From: Siccibacter turicensis LMG 23730
GTDB taxonomy: Bacteria > Pseudomonadota > Gammaproteobacteria > Enterobacterales > Enterobacteriaceae
DNA length: 64,000 bases
Assembly: GCF_000463155.2 (NCBI RefSeq)
Contig: NZ_AWFZ01000042.1
Span: 200,281-264,280 of the forward strand
Reading direction: 5' to 3'
Below are positions 55,514 to 64,000 of the stretch, piece by piece. Below the pieces are notes generated by a model. That model was given only the letters and a program-made list of their open reading frames with translations. It was not told where the DNA came from and made no database searches. The translations under genes and the position numbers were made by a program. The stretch's first letter is position 1. Every line of letters begins with the position of its first letter.

Positions 55514-56092
55514 ATGGTAAGCCATAACGTACTGGCAGGTTGTCTTCTTGCAGCGGCAACGCTGCTTTCCGGCTGTGTCACCGTACCCGATGCCATCAAA
55601 GGCACCAGTGCGATGCCGCAGCAGGATCTGGCGCGGGTGATGAATGCGCCGGAACTGTTTATCGGCCAGGAGGCGCGTTTCGGCGGCAAAGTATTGTCGG
55701 TCGATAATCAGCAGGGAAAAACCCGGCTTGAGATTGCCACCGTGCGTCTGGACGAGGGCGCGCGCCCGACCCTGAACGAACCGTCGCGCGGTCGCATCTA
55801 TGCCGACGTCAGCGGTTTTCTCGACCCGGTGGACTTCCGTAATCAGCTGGTCACCGTAGTGGGGCCGATCGCGGGCACCGCCGACGGAAAAATCGGCAAT
55901 ACCCCCTATAAATTTCTCGTGATGCAGGTGCAGGGCTACAAACGCTGGCGCGTTACCCAGCAGGTCGTCATGCCGCCACAGCCTATCGATCCCTGGTTCT
56001 GGGGACCGCAGCCGTGGCGCGGCGGTTACGGCTTTGGGACCGGAGGGTGGTACAACCCCGGACCCGGGGTAATCCGCAACGTCGTTGAATAA
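55514..56092 (+). CDS. yeaY: Slp-family outer membrane lipoprotein YeaY
   Basis: The 192-residue precursor has a lipoprotein signal with lipobox LLSGC, giving lipid-modified Cys21, and Val at +2, which fits outer membrane sorting. The Slp-family body carries [38 protein letters not shown] and ends in a tryptophan and glycine-rich tail ([29 protein letters not shown]). E. coli YeaY is part of the sigma-E regulon. I chose the ATG with AGGAG eight bases upstream; the longer frame begins directly at the tsaB stop. Confidence 0.93.
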   Translation: MVSHNVLAGCLLAAATLLSGCVTVPDAIKGTSAMPQQDLARVMNAPELFIGQEARFGGKVLSVDNQQGKTRLEIATVRLDEGARPTLNEPSRGRIYADVSGFLDPVDFRNQLVTVVGPIAGTADGKIGNTPYKFLVMQVQGYKRWRVTQQVVMPPQPIDPWFWGPQPWRGGYGFGTGGWYNPGPGVIRNVVE

Positions 56093-56105
56093 TTCCTTTA
56101 TTTAT

Positions 56106-56146
56106 CAAACAAAGAGACAGCGGCCGGTTCGCTGTCTCTTTGTTTG
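56106..56146 (+). terminator. Strong terminator after yeaY
   Basis: CAAACAAAGAGACAGCG and CGCTGTCTCTTTGTTTG form a perfect 17-base stem around a seven-base loop. The T-rich right arm serves as the U-tract. Its symmetry means that it can act in both directions. Confidence 0.8.
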
Positions 56147-56206
56147 TTATGGCTCAAAAAAATAATTAGTGACGCGCTTCGCAACCTGAGATCGGGTTAA
56201 TTAATA

Positions 56207-56223
56207 AACTGGTACGCTGAGTT
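56207..56223. promoter_or_regulatory. Putative FadR operator of fadD
   Basis: AACTGGTACGCTGAGTT resembles FadR sites (A-CTGGT-N-cGA-ttGTT type) and lies 74 bases before the fadD start, as in E. coli, where FadR represses fadD until long-chain acyl-CoA is bound. Confidence 0.55.
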
Positions 56224-56296
56224 AATATTATGTTAACGGCTTGTTTATTTGGTTGGGGTTGTGATGACGACAAACAGCAATTTCAGAGGTGATGTA

Positions 56297-57982
56297 GTGA
56301 ATAAGGTGTGGCTTAACCGCTATCCGTCCGATGTGCCGGCCGAAATCAACCCCGACCGTTACCAGTCGCTTGTCGAGATGTTCGAGCATGCCACGGCGCG
56401 TTACGCCGACCGGCCTGCGTTCATGAATATGGGGGAGATGATGACCTTCCGCAAACTCGAAGAGCGCAGCCGCGCCTTCGCCGCCTATTTGCAGCAGGGG
56501 CTGGGCCTGAGCAAGGGCGACCGCGTGGCGCTGATGATGCCAAACCTGCTGCAGTACCCGGTTGCGCTGTTCGGCATCCTGCGCGCCGGCATGGTCGTGG
56601 TCAACGTCAACCCGCTCTACACCCCGCGCGAGCTGGAGCACCAGCTCAACGACAGCGGCGCCAGCGCCATTATCATCGTTTCCAACTTTGCCCATACCCT
56701 CGAAAAAGTGGTGCAGAACACCCAGGTGAAGCACGTCATTCTGACCCGCATGGGGGATCAGCTCTCCAGCGCCAAAGGTACGCTGGTCAACTTCGTGGTG
56801 AAATACGTGAAGCGCCTGGTGCCGAAATACTACCTGCCCGACGCCATCTCGTTTCGCAGCGCGCTGCAGGCGGGCTATCGCCTGCAGTACGTAAAGCCGG
56901 AGCTGCTGGGTGAAGACCTGGCATTTCTGCAATACACCGGCGGCACCACAGGCGTTGCCAAGGGCGCGATGCTGACGCACCGCAACATGCTCGCCAACCT
57001 TGAGCAGGTCAACGCCACCTACGGCCCGCTGCTGCTTCGCGGGCAGGAGCTGGTGGTGACCGCGCTGCCGCTCTACCACATCTTTGCGCTGACCATGAAC
57101 TGCCTGCTGTTTATCGAGCTTGGCGGCACCAACCTGCTTATCACCAACCCGCGCGATATACCGGGCCTGGTCAAAGAGCTGGCGAAGCACCCCTTCACGG
57201 CGATGACCGGGGTCAACACGCTGTTCAATGCGCTGCTCAATAACAAAGAGTTTCAGGCGCTCGACTTCTCCACGCTCCACCTCTCAGCCGGGGGCGGCAT
57301 GCCGGTTCACCAGGCGGTGGCCGATCGCTGGGTGAAGCTCACCGGGCAGTTTCTGCTGGAGGGCTACGGCCTGACCGAGTGCGCGCCGCTGGTGAGCGTG
57401 AACCCGCACGATATCGACTACCACAGCGGCAGCATCGGTTTACCGGTGCCGTCCACCGAGGCGAAGCTGGTGGATGATGCCGGGAATGAGGTTCCCCACG
57501 GTGAGCCGGGCGAGCTGTGCGTTAAAGGGCCGCAGGTGATGCTGGGCTACTGGCAGCGCCCGGATGCCACGGATGAGATCCTCATCGACGGCTGGCTGAG
57601 AACCGGCGATATCGCGGTGATGGATGACGAAGGCTTCCTGCGCATCGTTGACCGCAAAAAAGACATGATTCTGGTCTCCGGCTTCAACGTCTATCCGAAC
57701 GAAATCGAAGACGTGGTGATGCAGCACAGCGGCGTGCATGAAGTTGCCGCCGTCGGCGTCCCGGCGGGCGTAAGCGGCGAGACGGTGAAGATTTTCGTGG
57801 TCAAGAAAGAGGAGGGGCTGACCCAGGAAGCCCTTATCACCTTCTGCCGCCGCCATCTCACCGGCTATAAAGTGCCGAAGCTGGTGGAGTTCCGCGACGA
57901 GCTGCCGAAATCCAACGTCGGCAAAATTTTGCGGCGAGAATTACGTGACGAAGCGACAAAGCCAGGCAACAATACCCCCTGA
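56297..57982 (+). CDS. fadD: Long-chain acyl-CoA synthetase FadD
   Basis: FadD activates long-chain fatty acids to acyl-CoA at the inner membrane and couples uptake by FadL to beta-oxidation. The 561-residue product equals E. coli. The AMP-binding motif is [20 protein letters not shown] and the fatty-acid signature is [28 protein letters not shown]. The GTG start reading (V)[21 protein letters not shown] matches the E. coli N-terminus and has AGAGGTGA upstream. Upstream in-frame ATG codons would add unrelated residues. A terminator follows. Confidence 0.95.
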   Translation: MNKVWLNRYPSDVPAEINPDRYQSLVEMFEHATARYADRPAFMNMGEMMTFRKLEERSRAFAAYLQQGLGLSKGDRVALMMPNLLQYPVALFGILRAGMVVVNVNPLYTPRELEHQLNDSGASAIIIVSNFAHTLEKVVQNTQVKHVILTRMGDQLSSAKGTLVNFVVKYVKRLVPKYYLPDAISFRSALQAGYRLQYVKPELLGEDLAFLQYTGGTTGVAKGAMLTHRNMLANLEQVNATYGPLLLRGQELVVTALPLYHIFALTMNCLLFIELGGTNLLITNPRDIPGLVKELAKHPFTAMTGVNTLFNALLNNKEFQALDFSTLHLSAGGGMPVHQAVADRWVKLTGQFLLEGYGLTECAPLVSVNPHDIDYHSGSIGLPVPSTEAKLVDDAGNEVPHGEPGELCVKGPQVMLGYWQRPDATDEILIDGWLRTGDIAVMDDEGFLRIVDRKKDMILVSGFNVYPNEIEDVVMQHSGVHEVAAVGVPAGVSGETVKIFVVKKEEGLTQEALITFCRRHLTGYKVPKLVEFRDELPKSNVGKILRRELRDEATKPGNNTP

Positions 57983-58001
57983 GCGTTGTTTCCGTCGCCT
58001 G

Positions 58002-58026
58002 ACGCCGGCTAAGCCGGCGTTTTTTA
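58002..58026 (+). terminator. Terminator between fadD and rnd
   Basis: ACGCCGGCT and AGCCGGCGT arms around AA are followed by six T residues. It ends fadD and lies within the short rnd leader. Confidence 0.8.
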
Positions 58027-58052
58027 TGGGCGCAAACCTGAGAGAAAGCAAT

Positions 58053-59174
58053 TTGAATTATCAGATGATCACGACCGATGACGCGCTGCGCGCCCTGTGC
58101 GATGCCGTACGTCACTCTCCCGCTATTGCCCTGGACACCGAGTTCGTCCGCACGCGCACCTACTATCCGCAGCTTGGCCTGATTCAGGTTTTCGACGGGG
58201 AGCATCTGGCCCTGATCGATCCGCTGCCGATCACCGACTGGACGCCGTTCACCTCGCTGCTTACCGACAGCGCGGTCACCAAGTTCCTGCACGCGGGCAG
58301 TGAGGATCTGGAAGTGTTCTCGTCACGTTTCGGCGTGATGCCTGACCCGATGATCGATACCCAGATTCTGGCCTCGTTTACCGGGCAGCCGCTCTCCTGC
58401 GGCTTTGCCACCATGGTGGAAGCCTGGACCGGGGTGAAGCTCGACAAGAGCGAATCCCGCACCGACTGGCTGGCCCGCCCGCTGACCGAGCGCCAGTGCG
58501 AATACGCCGCGGCGGACGTCTGGTATCTGCTGCCGATTGCGCACCAGCTGGTGGCGAAAACCGAGGCCTCCGGCTGGCTCCCCGCCGCGCTGGACGAGTG
58601 TCGCCTGATGATTAAGCGCCGCAGCGATGTCCTGAGCCCTGACGAGGCGTGGCGTGAAATTGGCAACGCCTGGCAGCTGCGCCCGCGTCAGCTGGCCTGC
58701 CTGAAGCTGCTGGCCGCCTGGCGTCTGCGTCATGCCCGCGAGCGTGATATGGCGGTTAATTTTGTGGTGCGCGAAGAGAATCTCTGGCAGGTGGCGCGCT
58801 ACATGCCGTCGAGCCTCGGTGAACTGAGCAGCCTCGGACTCTCCGGCAGCGAAATCCGCTTCCACGGCAAAACCCTGGTGGATATGGTCGCCACCGCACA
58901 GGCGCTGCCCGAGGATGCACTCCCGGAACCGCTGGTTAATCTGGTGGACATGCCCGGCTACCGTAAAATCTTCAAAGACATTAAAGCGCTGGTGCAGAAG
59001 GTTGGCGAAGAGAAGGGCGTGAGTGCGGAATTACTGGCGTCGCGCCGGCAGATTAATCAGCTGCTGAACTGGCACTGGAAGTTGAAACCGCAAAATAGCC
59101 TGCCGGAATTAATCAGCGGCTGGCGCGGGGAATTACTGGCAGAACCGTTAACCGCACTGCTTAATACCCTCTGA
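58053..59174 (+). CDS. rnd: Ribonuclease D
   Basis: RNase D is a DEDDy 3'-5' exoribonuclease that trims tRNA and other stable RNA 3' ends. The 373-residue product (375 in E. coli) has the catalytic motifs LDTEFVRTRTYYPQ, FLHAGSEDLEVF and YAAADVWYL, followed by two HRDC domains. Translation starts at TTG (MNYQMITTDDALRALCDAVR), matching the known UUG start of E. coli rnd. A frame extending 36 codons upstream runs through the fadD terminator and was rejected. The leader contains a T-run, like the element needed for rnd expression in E. coli. Confidence 0.94.
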   Translation: MNYQMITTDDALRALCDAVRHSPAIALDTEFVRTRTYYPQLGLIQVFDGEHLALIDPLPITDWTPFTSLLTDSAVTKFLHAGSEDLEVFSSRFGVMPDPMIDTQILASFTGQPLSCGFATMVEAWTGVKLDKSESRTDWLARPLTERQCEYAAADVWYLLPIAHQLVAKTEASGWLPAALDECRLMIKRRSDVLSPDEAWREIGNAWQLRPRQLACLKLLAAWRLRHARERDMAVNFVVREENLWQVARYMPSSLGELSSLGLSGSEIRFHGKTLVDMVATAQALPEDALPEPLVNLVDMPGYRKIFKDIKALVQKVGEEKGVSAELLASRRQINQLLNWHWKLKPQNSLPELISGWRGELLAEPLTALLNTL

Positions 59175-59244
59175 GAGCGCTGGATATAATTACAGGGTTT
59201 TCAGGCGACCCAGTCAGAATAAGGTCGGGGACGCGCAGCGAGCA

Positions 59245-59279
59245 CAAAAAAATAACCCAGGCATGCCTGGGTTATTTAT
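59245..59279 (-). terminator. Terminator of minCDE, usable from both strands
   Basis: AATAACCCAGGC and GCCTGGGTTATT are perfect arms around AT. A-run and T-rich flanks allow termination of minE on the minus strand and possibly of rnd on the plus strand. Confidence 0.8.
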
Positions 59280-59284
59280 CACGA

Positions 59285-59551
59285 TTATTTCGTTTCTTCC
59301 GCTTCTGGTAGCGTAACGTTAAGTTCCAGAATCGAGATATCATCGCCTTTCTGTTCCAGCTGCACGGTCACCATTTCGGGATCGATCTGGACATATTTAC
59401 AGATGACTTCCAGAATATCGCGCTTGAGCTGCGGCAAATAATGCGGTTCGGCGTCGCTGCGACGGCGCTCCGCAACAATAATCTGTAATCGCTCTTTAGC
59501 GATATTGGCAGTGTTCTTTTTTCTGGAGAGAAAAAAGTCGAGTAAAGCCAT
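59285..59551 (-). CDS. minE: Cell division topological factor MinE
   Basis: MinE stimulates MinD ATPase and drives the pole-to-pole oscillation that keeps MinC away from midcell. The 88-residue product equals E. coli: [30 protein letters not shown] is the N-terminal membrane and MinD-interacting segment, followed by the dimeric topological-specificity domain ([25 protein letters not shown]). It starts three bases after the minD stop and is the last gene of minCDE. Confidence 0.96.
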   Translation of the reverse strand: MALLDFFLSRKKNTANIAKERLQIIVAERRRSDAEPHYLPQLKRDILEVICKYVQIDPEMVTVQLEQKGDDISILELNVTLPEAEETK

Positions 59552-59554
59552 AAC

Positions 59555-60367
59555 TTATCCTCCGAACAGGCGTTTGAGGAATCCTTTCTTTTCTTCTTCA
59601 ATGAAGCGGAAAGGGCGTTCTTCTCCCAGAAGACGATCGACGGTGTCGGCGTAAGCTTTGCCGGCATCAGCCTCTGAATCCAGAATCACCGGCTCGCCCT
59701 GGTTAGAGGCGCGCAGCACGGACTGATCTTCAGGGATTACGCCAACCAGCGGTATACGCAGGATTTCCAGCACATCTTCCATGCTCAGCATATCGCCTTT
59801 GCTTACGCGGCCTGGGTTGTAGCGCGTCAGCAGCAGGTGCTCTTTGATGGCGTCCTGACCGCGTTCAGCGCGGCGCGATTTGGAGGCCAGAATGCCCAGA
59901 ATACGGTCGGAGTCACGCACCGACGAGACTTCCGGGTTGGTGGTGATGATCGCTTCGTCAGCGAAATAGAGCGCCATCAGCGCGCCGGTTTCAATCCCTG
60001 CCGGGGAGTCGCAGACGATGAAGTCGAATTCCATGGTCTGCAGTTCATCCAGCACCTTTTCCACACCGTCGCGGGTCAGGGCGTCTTTATCACGGGTTTG
60101 CGACGCCGGAAGAATAAACAGGTTTTCGGTACGTTTGTCTTTGATCAGCGCCTGATTCAGCGTGGCGTCGCCCTGAATGACGTTAACGAAATCGTAAACG
60201 ACGCGGCGCTCACAGCCCATAATCAGGTCAAGGTTACGTAAACCGATATCGAAATCGATAACCACGGTTTTCTTCCCTTTCTGGGCCAGGCCCGTCGCGA
60301 TGGCCGCGCTGGAGGTGGTCTTGCCAACGCCTCCTTTACCCGATGTAACAACAATAATGCGTGCCAT
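59555..60367 (-). CDS. minD: Septum site-determining ATPase MinD
   Basis: MinD is a membrane-bound ATPase that recruits MinC to the membrane and oscillates under MinE control. The 270-residue product equals E. coli. It has the deviant Walker A motif GKGGVGKTT (residues 10-18), switch regions DFDIGLRNLDL and DSPAGIETGAL, and the C-terminal amphipathic membrane-targeting helix FIEEEKKGFLKRLFGG. It lies 25 bases after minC and three bases before minE. Confidence 0.97.
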   Translation of the reverse strand: MARIIVVTSGKGGVGKTTSSAAIATGLAQKGKKTVVIDFDIGLRNLDLIMGCERRVVYDFVNVIQGDATLNQALIKDKRTENLFILPASQTRDKDALTRDGVEKVLDELQTMEFDFIVCDSPAGIETGALMALYFADEAIITTNPEVSSVRDSDRILGILASKSRRAERGQDAIKEHLLLTRYNPGRVSKGDMLSMEDVLEILRIPLVGVIPEDQSVLRASNQGEPVILDSEADAGKAYADTVDRLLGEERPFRFIEEEKKGFLKRLFGG

Positions 60368-60392
60368 AAAGGTGTTCCTTGTTAAAAAGGGC

Positions 60393-61103
60393 TTAATACA
60401 AAGGTTCGACTGTCAGCACGCCGTCCACTAACTTCAGGCGCGCTGCTTTATCATTGAATTCGGCCGGGATCTGATCGCTCAGCCAGTATTCACCCCCGAT
60501 GGAGACCAGCTCCGCCGCAAGGTGGGTACAAAAAATCTGGGCGTCCTTGTCGCCGCTCGCACCGGCAAGGGCGCGTCCGCGCATGTGCCCATAAATATGA
60601 ATATTGCCGTCAGCGATAAGCTCCGCGCCTGCGCTGACATGGCTTGTGACAATCAAATCACAATGTGGTGCATAAATACGCTGCCCGGAACGGATCGGGG
60701 TATCAATTAAGCGTGATTTTGTGACCGGTGTAGCAACAGGCGCAGCGGGAGGCGGGGTGTCGGACGGGTCAGCGGGTGTTGTCCGGGGCGCTTTCTCTTT
60801 ACCTTCACTCAGTAAAGGCAGCCCTGCTCGGGCGATATCCGACTTTAAACGCTCGTCCTTACAGCCGCTGATGCCCACGACCCGCAGACCGCTCTGCGCA
60901 ATGATGTGCTGCAGCTGCGCCCAGTTTGTGTTGCCATTGAGCTGGGAAACGTTCAGAACCACCGGCGCATTCTTTAAAAAGGCGGGCGCCTGGGCAATCT
61001 TGTCTTCCAGAGCCTGACGGATTATCTCAGGGTTTGCATCGTGCAAATGAACCACAGATAAGGTGAAACTACTTCCTTTAAGCTCAATCGGCGTGTTTGA
61101 CAT
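60393..61103 (-). CDS. minC: Septum site-determining inhibitor MinC
   Basis: MinC blocks FtsZ ring formation away from midcell. The 236-residue product (231 in E. coli) has the N-terminal FtsZ-inhibiting domain ([26 protein letters not shown]), a variable proline-rich linker (about 108-130, [20 protein letters not shown]), which explains the added length, and the C-terminal MinD-binding beta-helix with [34 protein letters not shown]. The start at MSNTPIEL was chosen by homology over a 31-codon upstream extension. Confidence 0.96.
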   Translation of the reverse strand: MSNTPIELKGSSFTLSVVHLHDANPEIIRQALEDKIAQAPAFLKNAPVVLNVSQLNGNTNWAQLQHIIAQSGLRVVGISGCKDERLKSDIARAGLPLLSEGKEKAPRTTPADPSDTPPPAAPVATPVTKSRLIDTPIRSGQRIYAPHCDLIVTSHVSAGAELIADGNIHIYGHMRGRALAGASGDKDAQIFCTHLAAELVSIGGEYWLSDQIPAEFNDKAARLKLVDGVLTVEPLY

Positions 61104-61226
61104 CCTGGCCTTACTCAATTCAGTTTGAATCACCCTTAACGGAGTGATATTCCGAAGACTATCAGGCATGTTATAGTCACTATTATATTGAGGCAAGTCA
61201 CCAACCGGTTAAATCAGAGCAAAAGT

Positions 61227-61502
61227 ATGTTTTGTGCAATCTACAGAAGTAACAAGCGCGACCAGACCTATCTGTATGTCGAAAAAAGAGACGATTTCTC
61301 TCGGGTACCCGCAGAGTTAATGCAAAGTTTCGGTCAGCCGATTCTGACGATGTTATTGCCGCTGGACGGTAAAAAACAATTAGCCCATGCCGATCTGAGT
61401 AAGGTGAAAGAAATGCTCAGCGCGCAGGGATATTATTTACAATTACCCCCGCCGCCGGAAAATTTGCTGAAAGAACATTTAGCGTCCCAGAGCAATAAAT
61501 AG
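61227..61502 (+). CDS. ycgL: YcgL-family protein
   Basis: The 91-residue product [52 protein letters not shown] is a clear YcgL (UPF0745/DUF709) protein of unknown function. The core [22 protein letters not shown] is strongly conserved. I used the ATG at MFC, where homology begins. A TTG 13 codons earlier gives a longer form, and the E. coli protein is also annotated with an extension, so the start is uncertain. It diverges from minC. Confidence 0.9.
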   Translation: MFCAIYRSNKRDQTYLYVEKRDDFSRVPAELMQSFGQPILTMLLPLDGKKQLAHADLSKVKEMLSAQGYYLQLPPPPENLLKEHLASQSNK

Positions 61503-61575
61503 TATTTCCAGCGCACGCTGGCGTTTTCCTGGCTAAATTAACCTGATGTTATGGTGTTAACCCCCAGGAAAACGC

Positions 61576-62613
61576 ATGAAATGTCTTACCACGGGCCTGG
61601 TTGTCAGCGCCCTGATTCTCCCAGGCGCAGGCTATGCGCAACCCGGCGCCACCCCTGACGCCACCCCGCCCGCCGCCACCCGGCTCTCCGAAACCGGCCG
61701 CGATCCCGCTGAATTTCCCGCCTGGGTCGAAACCCTGAAAGTGAAGGCGCGCGACAGCGGCATCAGCGAGCCAACCCTGACCAGCGCTTTCGCCGGTATC
61801 CACTTTGTCGATCGCGTGGTGAAGTCAGACCGCGGGCAGCTTGAGCAGAAGGTGCTGCTTGATGACTATCTGAAACGCGTGGTCACGCCGGATAAGGTCC
61901 AGGAAGCGCGTCGTCAGGCGCACCTGCACCGCCACGCCCTGGCGCGTATTGGTCGCCAGTATGGCGTGCAGCCGCACTATATTGTCGCCCTCTGGGCCAT
62001 GGAGAGCCGTTTCGGCAAGATTCAGGGGAAAGAGGATATCTTCTCGGCGCTGGCGACCATGGCGTTTGAAGGCCGCCGCGAAACCTTCTTCACCAATGAG
62101 CTGCTGGCCGCACTGAAGATGGTGGACCGGGGCGATATCGATGCCAGCAGCATGAAGGGCTCCTGGGCCGGCGCGATGGGGCAAAACCAGTTTATGCCCA
62201 GCTCCTATCTGCGCTACGGCGTCGATGGCGACGGCGACGGCAAAATCGACATCTGGAACAACAGCGATGACATCTTCGCCTCGACGGCCAACTATCTGGC
62301 CGAGGAGGGGTGGCAGAAAGGTGAGGGCTGGGGACGTGAGGTGCGTCTGCCGACGGGGTTTGACCGGGCGCGGGCCGGCACGGAAAGCGGGCAGGGTAAA
62401 AGCGTGCGTGAATGGCGTGAGGACGGGGTAACAAAGGCCGACGGCGCGCCGCTGGCGAATATTGACCGGGAAGCGTGGATCATTCTGCCGGAGGATGGCG
62501 AGAACCGGGCCTTTATGGTCTATCCAAATTTTCGCACCCTGATGCACTGGAACCGCTCGTGGTACTTTGCCATCAGTATCGGCACGATGGCCGACGCGAT
62601 TATCGGCGATTGA
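61576..62613 (+). CDS. Lytic murein transglycosylase (MltB-like)
   Basis: The 345-residue precursor has a signal peptide (MKCLTTGLVVSALILPGAGYAQ) without a clear lipobox, so it is probably soluble in the periplasm. The MltB/SLT_2 domain follows: the catalytic Glu lies in IVALWAMESRFGKIQG, then DIFSALATMAFEGRRETFFTNELLAALKM and SWAGAMGQNQFMPSSYLRYGVDGDGDGKIDIWNNSDDIFASTANYL, a hallmark stretch that includes a calcium-loop-like DGDGDGKIDIW. It cleaves peptidoglycan glycan strands to 1,6-anhydro products. E. coli K-12 does not have this gene at the ycgL-ycgM junction, as far as I recall. Confidence 0.9.
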   Translation: MKCLTTGLVVSALILPGAGYAQPGATPDATPPAATRLSETGRDPAEFPAWVETLKVKARDSGISEPTLTSAFAGIHFVDRVVKSDRGQLEQKVLLDDYLKRVVTPDKVQEARRQAHLHRHALARIGRQYGVQPHYIVALWAMESRFGKIQGKEDIFSALATMAFEGRRETFFTNELLAALKMVDRGDIDASSMKGSWAGAMGQNQFMPSSYLRYGVDGDGDGKIDIWNNSDDIFASTANYLAEEGWQKGEGWGREVRLPTGFDRARAGTESGQGKSVREWREDGVTKADGAPLANIDREAWIILPEDGENRAFMVYPNFRTLMHWNRSWYFAISIGTMADAIIGD

Positions 62614-62673
62614 CACGCCCGCCGCCGGACGCGGATAGTATTTCTTCAACGCACCTGAGGACAGGGGGAAGGT

Positions 62674-63333
62674 ATGTATCAACATCATAACTGGCAGGGC
62701 GCCCTGCTGGATTATCCGGTAAGCAAAGTCGTGTGCGTGGGCAGCAACTACGCAAAGCATATTCAGGAGATGGGCAGCGCCACGCCGGAGGAGCCGGTGC
62801 TGTTTATCAAGCCGGAAACCGCGCTGTGCGATCTGCGTCAGCCGATCTCTCTGCCCCAGGGGCTGGGGTCGGTGCATCACGAAGTGGAGATGGCGGTGCT
62901 GATCGGCTCGACTCTGCGTCATGCATCTGAAGAGCACGTCAGCCAGGCGATTGCCGGGTATGGCATTGCGCTCGATCTGACGCTGCGCGATCTCCAGGGC
63001 GAGCTGAAAAAGGCGGGCCGGCCGTGGGAGAAAGCAAAAGCCTTCGACAACGCCTGTCCGATTTCCGGGTTTATTCCCGCCGCGGCCTTCGAGGGAGATC
63101 CGCAGCGCGCCACGCTGGAGCTGCGCATTAACGGCGAAACGCGCCAGCACGGCTCGACCGCGGATATGATTCACCCCCTGGTGCCGCTTATCGCCTACAT
63201 GAGCCGCTTCTTCACCCTGCGCGCCGGGGATGTGATCCTGACCGGCACGCCGGAAGGGGTGGGGCCGCTTGCCAGCGGCGACGAGCTACAGCTCAGCCTC
63301 AACGGCCAGTCTGTCTCCACCCGGGTGCTCTGA
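62674..63333 (+). CDS. ycgM: Fumarylacetoacetate hydrolase-family protein YcgM
   Basis: YcgM is related to fumarylacetoacetate hydrolases and acylpyruvases. The 219-residue product equals E. coli YcgM. The metal-binding acidic residues are in SVHHEVEMAVLIG (E-x-E pattern) and GYGIALDLTLRDLQGELKKAGRPWEKAKAFDNACPI. DVILTGTPEGVGPLASGD is the family motif near the end. The ligand is not settled; oxaloacetate or acylpyruvates are the likely substrates for the family. A GGGGGAAGG ribosome site precedes the ATG. Confidence 0.94.
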   Translation: MYQHHNWQGALLDYPVSKVVCVGSNYAKHIQEMGSATPEEPVLFIKPETALCDLRQPISLPQGLGSVHHEVEMAVLIGSTLRHASEEHVSQAIAGYGIALDLTLRDLQGELKKAGRPWEKAKAFDNACPISGFIPAAAFEGDPQRATLELRINGETRQHGSTADMIHPLVPLIAYMSRFFTLRAGDVILTGTPEGVGPLASGDELQLSLNGQSVSTRVL

Positions 63334-63512
63334 CCCGCCCGGCCTTTACCGGCCCGCTTTGCGTGCGGGCCGCGCAGCTGGTAGAATCCGCCTCCGCCTT
63401 TGGGCCTGCTTGCCCGTGCCGCAACCGCCGCCGGGCATACGCGGGCCGCTCAGGAACTTTTTACGTGCCGGCCTACCCGACGGCACCCGCAAGATGAGAT
63501 GTGGTAAACGAT

Positions 63513-63959
63513 ATGGCTGACACCCCGTTCTGGCAGAGCAAAACCCTGGATGAAATGAGTGACGCAGAGTGGGAGTCACTGTGCGACGGCTGCGGCCAGT
63601 GCTGTCTGCACAAGCTGATGGACGAAGACTCTGATGAAATCTATTTCACCAACGTCGCCTGCAGCCAGCTCAACATCAAAACCTGCCAGTGCCGTAACTA
63701 CGAACGCCGCTTCGAGTACGAGCCAGACTGCATCAAACTGACCCGTGAAAACCTGCCGACCTTTGAGTGGCTGCCGCACACCTGCGCCTATCGCCTGCTG
63801 GCGGAAGGAAAGCCGCTCCCGGCCTGGCATCCGCTGCTCACCGGTTCCAAAGCGGCGATACACGGCGAGCGTATTTCGGTGCGCCATATCGCGGTGCGTG
63901 AATCCGAAGTGCGCGACTGGCAGGACCACATATTAAACAAACCCGACTGGGCGCAGTAA
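63513..63959 (+). CDS. ycgN: UPF0260 zinc- or iron-binding-type protein YcgN
   Basis: The 148-residue product is a YkgJ/UPF0260 family protein: [73 protein letters not shown]. The many cysteines ([22 protein letters not shown]) suggest binding of zinc or an iron-sulfur cluster. The function is unknown. The ATG was chosen because [10 protein letters not shown] aligns with the internal MSDVPFWQSK of the E. coli protein. A GTG four codons upstream is possible. Confidence 0.93.
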   Translation: MADTPFWQSKTLDEMSDAEWESLCDGCGQCCLHKLMDEDSDEIYFTNVACSQLNIKTCQCRNYERRFEYEPDCIKLTRENLPTFEWLPHTCAYRLLAEGKPLPAWHPLLTGSKAAIHGERISVRHIAVRESEVRDWQDHILNKPDWAQ

Positions 63960-64000
63960 TTCCCTCAGCCGCTCTCCCGCTTCAGGGAGGGCATGTGCTT

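Noticed and set aside
61825-63174. 449-codon frame antisense to the lytic transglycosylase and ycgM
   Set aside because: It spans two well-supported genes on the other strand and has arginine-rich, family-free translation.

Overview
The window is a chromosomal segment of a member of the Enterobacteriaceae. Gene order and protein sequences follow the Escherichia coli zwf-edd-eda to minCDE-ycgN region closely, but differences in protein sequence and accessory content point to a relative outside E. coli (Enterobacter, Lelliottia, Klebsiella or Cedecea-like). No rRNA or tRNA gene, insertion sequence, integrase or CRISPR array was seen. Coding density is high, and most of the window is conserved core genome.

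Layout. 1-10900: the end of zwf, Entner-Doudoroff genes edd-eda, purT divergent from the SOS gene yebG, then yebF, yebE, ptrB, exoX, holE and the copper-related yobA-yebZ-yebY. 10900-23700: an accessory block at the position where E. coli carries pphA. It starts at the conserved SdsR small RNA and holds a TetR regulator with an MFS transporter, the selenium genes yedE-yedF, an unrecognised 60-residue protein, two tandem IprA/YaiV-like regulators and a seven-gene chaperone-usher fimbrial operon (major pilin, chaperone, usher, two-domain tip adhesin, three minor pilins). 23700-39600: yebW, yebV, rsmF, the lipid-transport pair letA-letB, msrC, proQ-prc, htpX, yebQ, kdgR, yobH, mgrB, yebO, a metallo-beta-lactamase-fold hydrolase, and yobF-cspC. 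39700-49800: rlmA, mntP with its manganese riboswitch, yobD, the mannose PTS manXYZ, yoaE, the phosphodiesterase pdeD, and sdaA. 50000-64000: nudL-pabB, yoaH, yoaB, yoaA-tsaB-yeaY-fadD, rnd, minCDE, ycgL, a lytic transglycosylase, ycgM and ycgN.

Functional themes. Sugar-acid and sugar use is represented by edd/eda with GntR-type operators, by kdgR and by manXYZ. Envelope maintenance is represented by prc, htpX, letAB, yebE, yeaY and a lytic transglycosylase. Metal handling is represented by the CopC/CopD pair and mntP, and DNA metabolism or SOS by yebG, exoX, holE and yoaA. Several well-preserved control sites can be read directly: PurR and LexA boxes between purT and yebG, two GntR-like boxes at edd, a FadR-like box at fadD, two MntR-like boxes and a yybP-ykoY riboswitch before mntP, and the SdsR promoter.

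The most unusual region is the fimbrial island. Its upstream leader carries nested inverted repeats, two paralogous CRP-fold-like regulators sit divergently beside it, there is a hairpin after the major pilin, and a palindrome-rich, AT-rich junction precedes a divergent adhesin. I see no recombinase or fimS-type switch, so control probably differs from classical type 1 fimbriae. That conclusion is inference.
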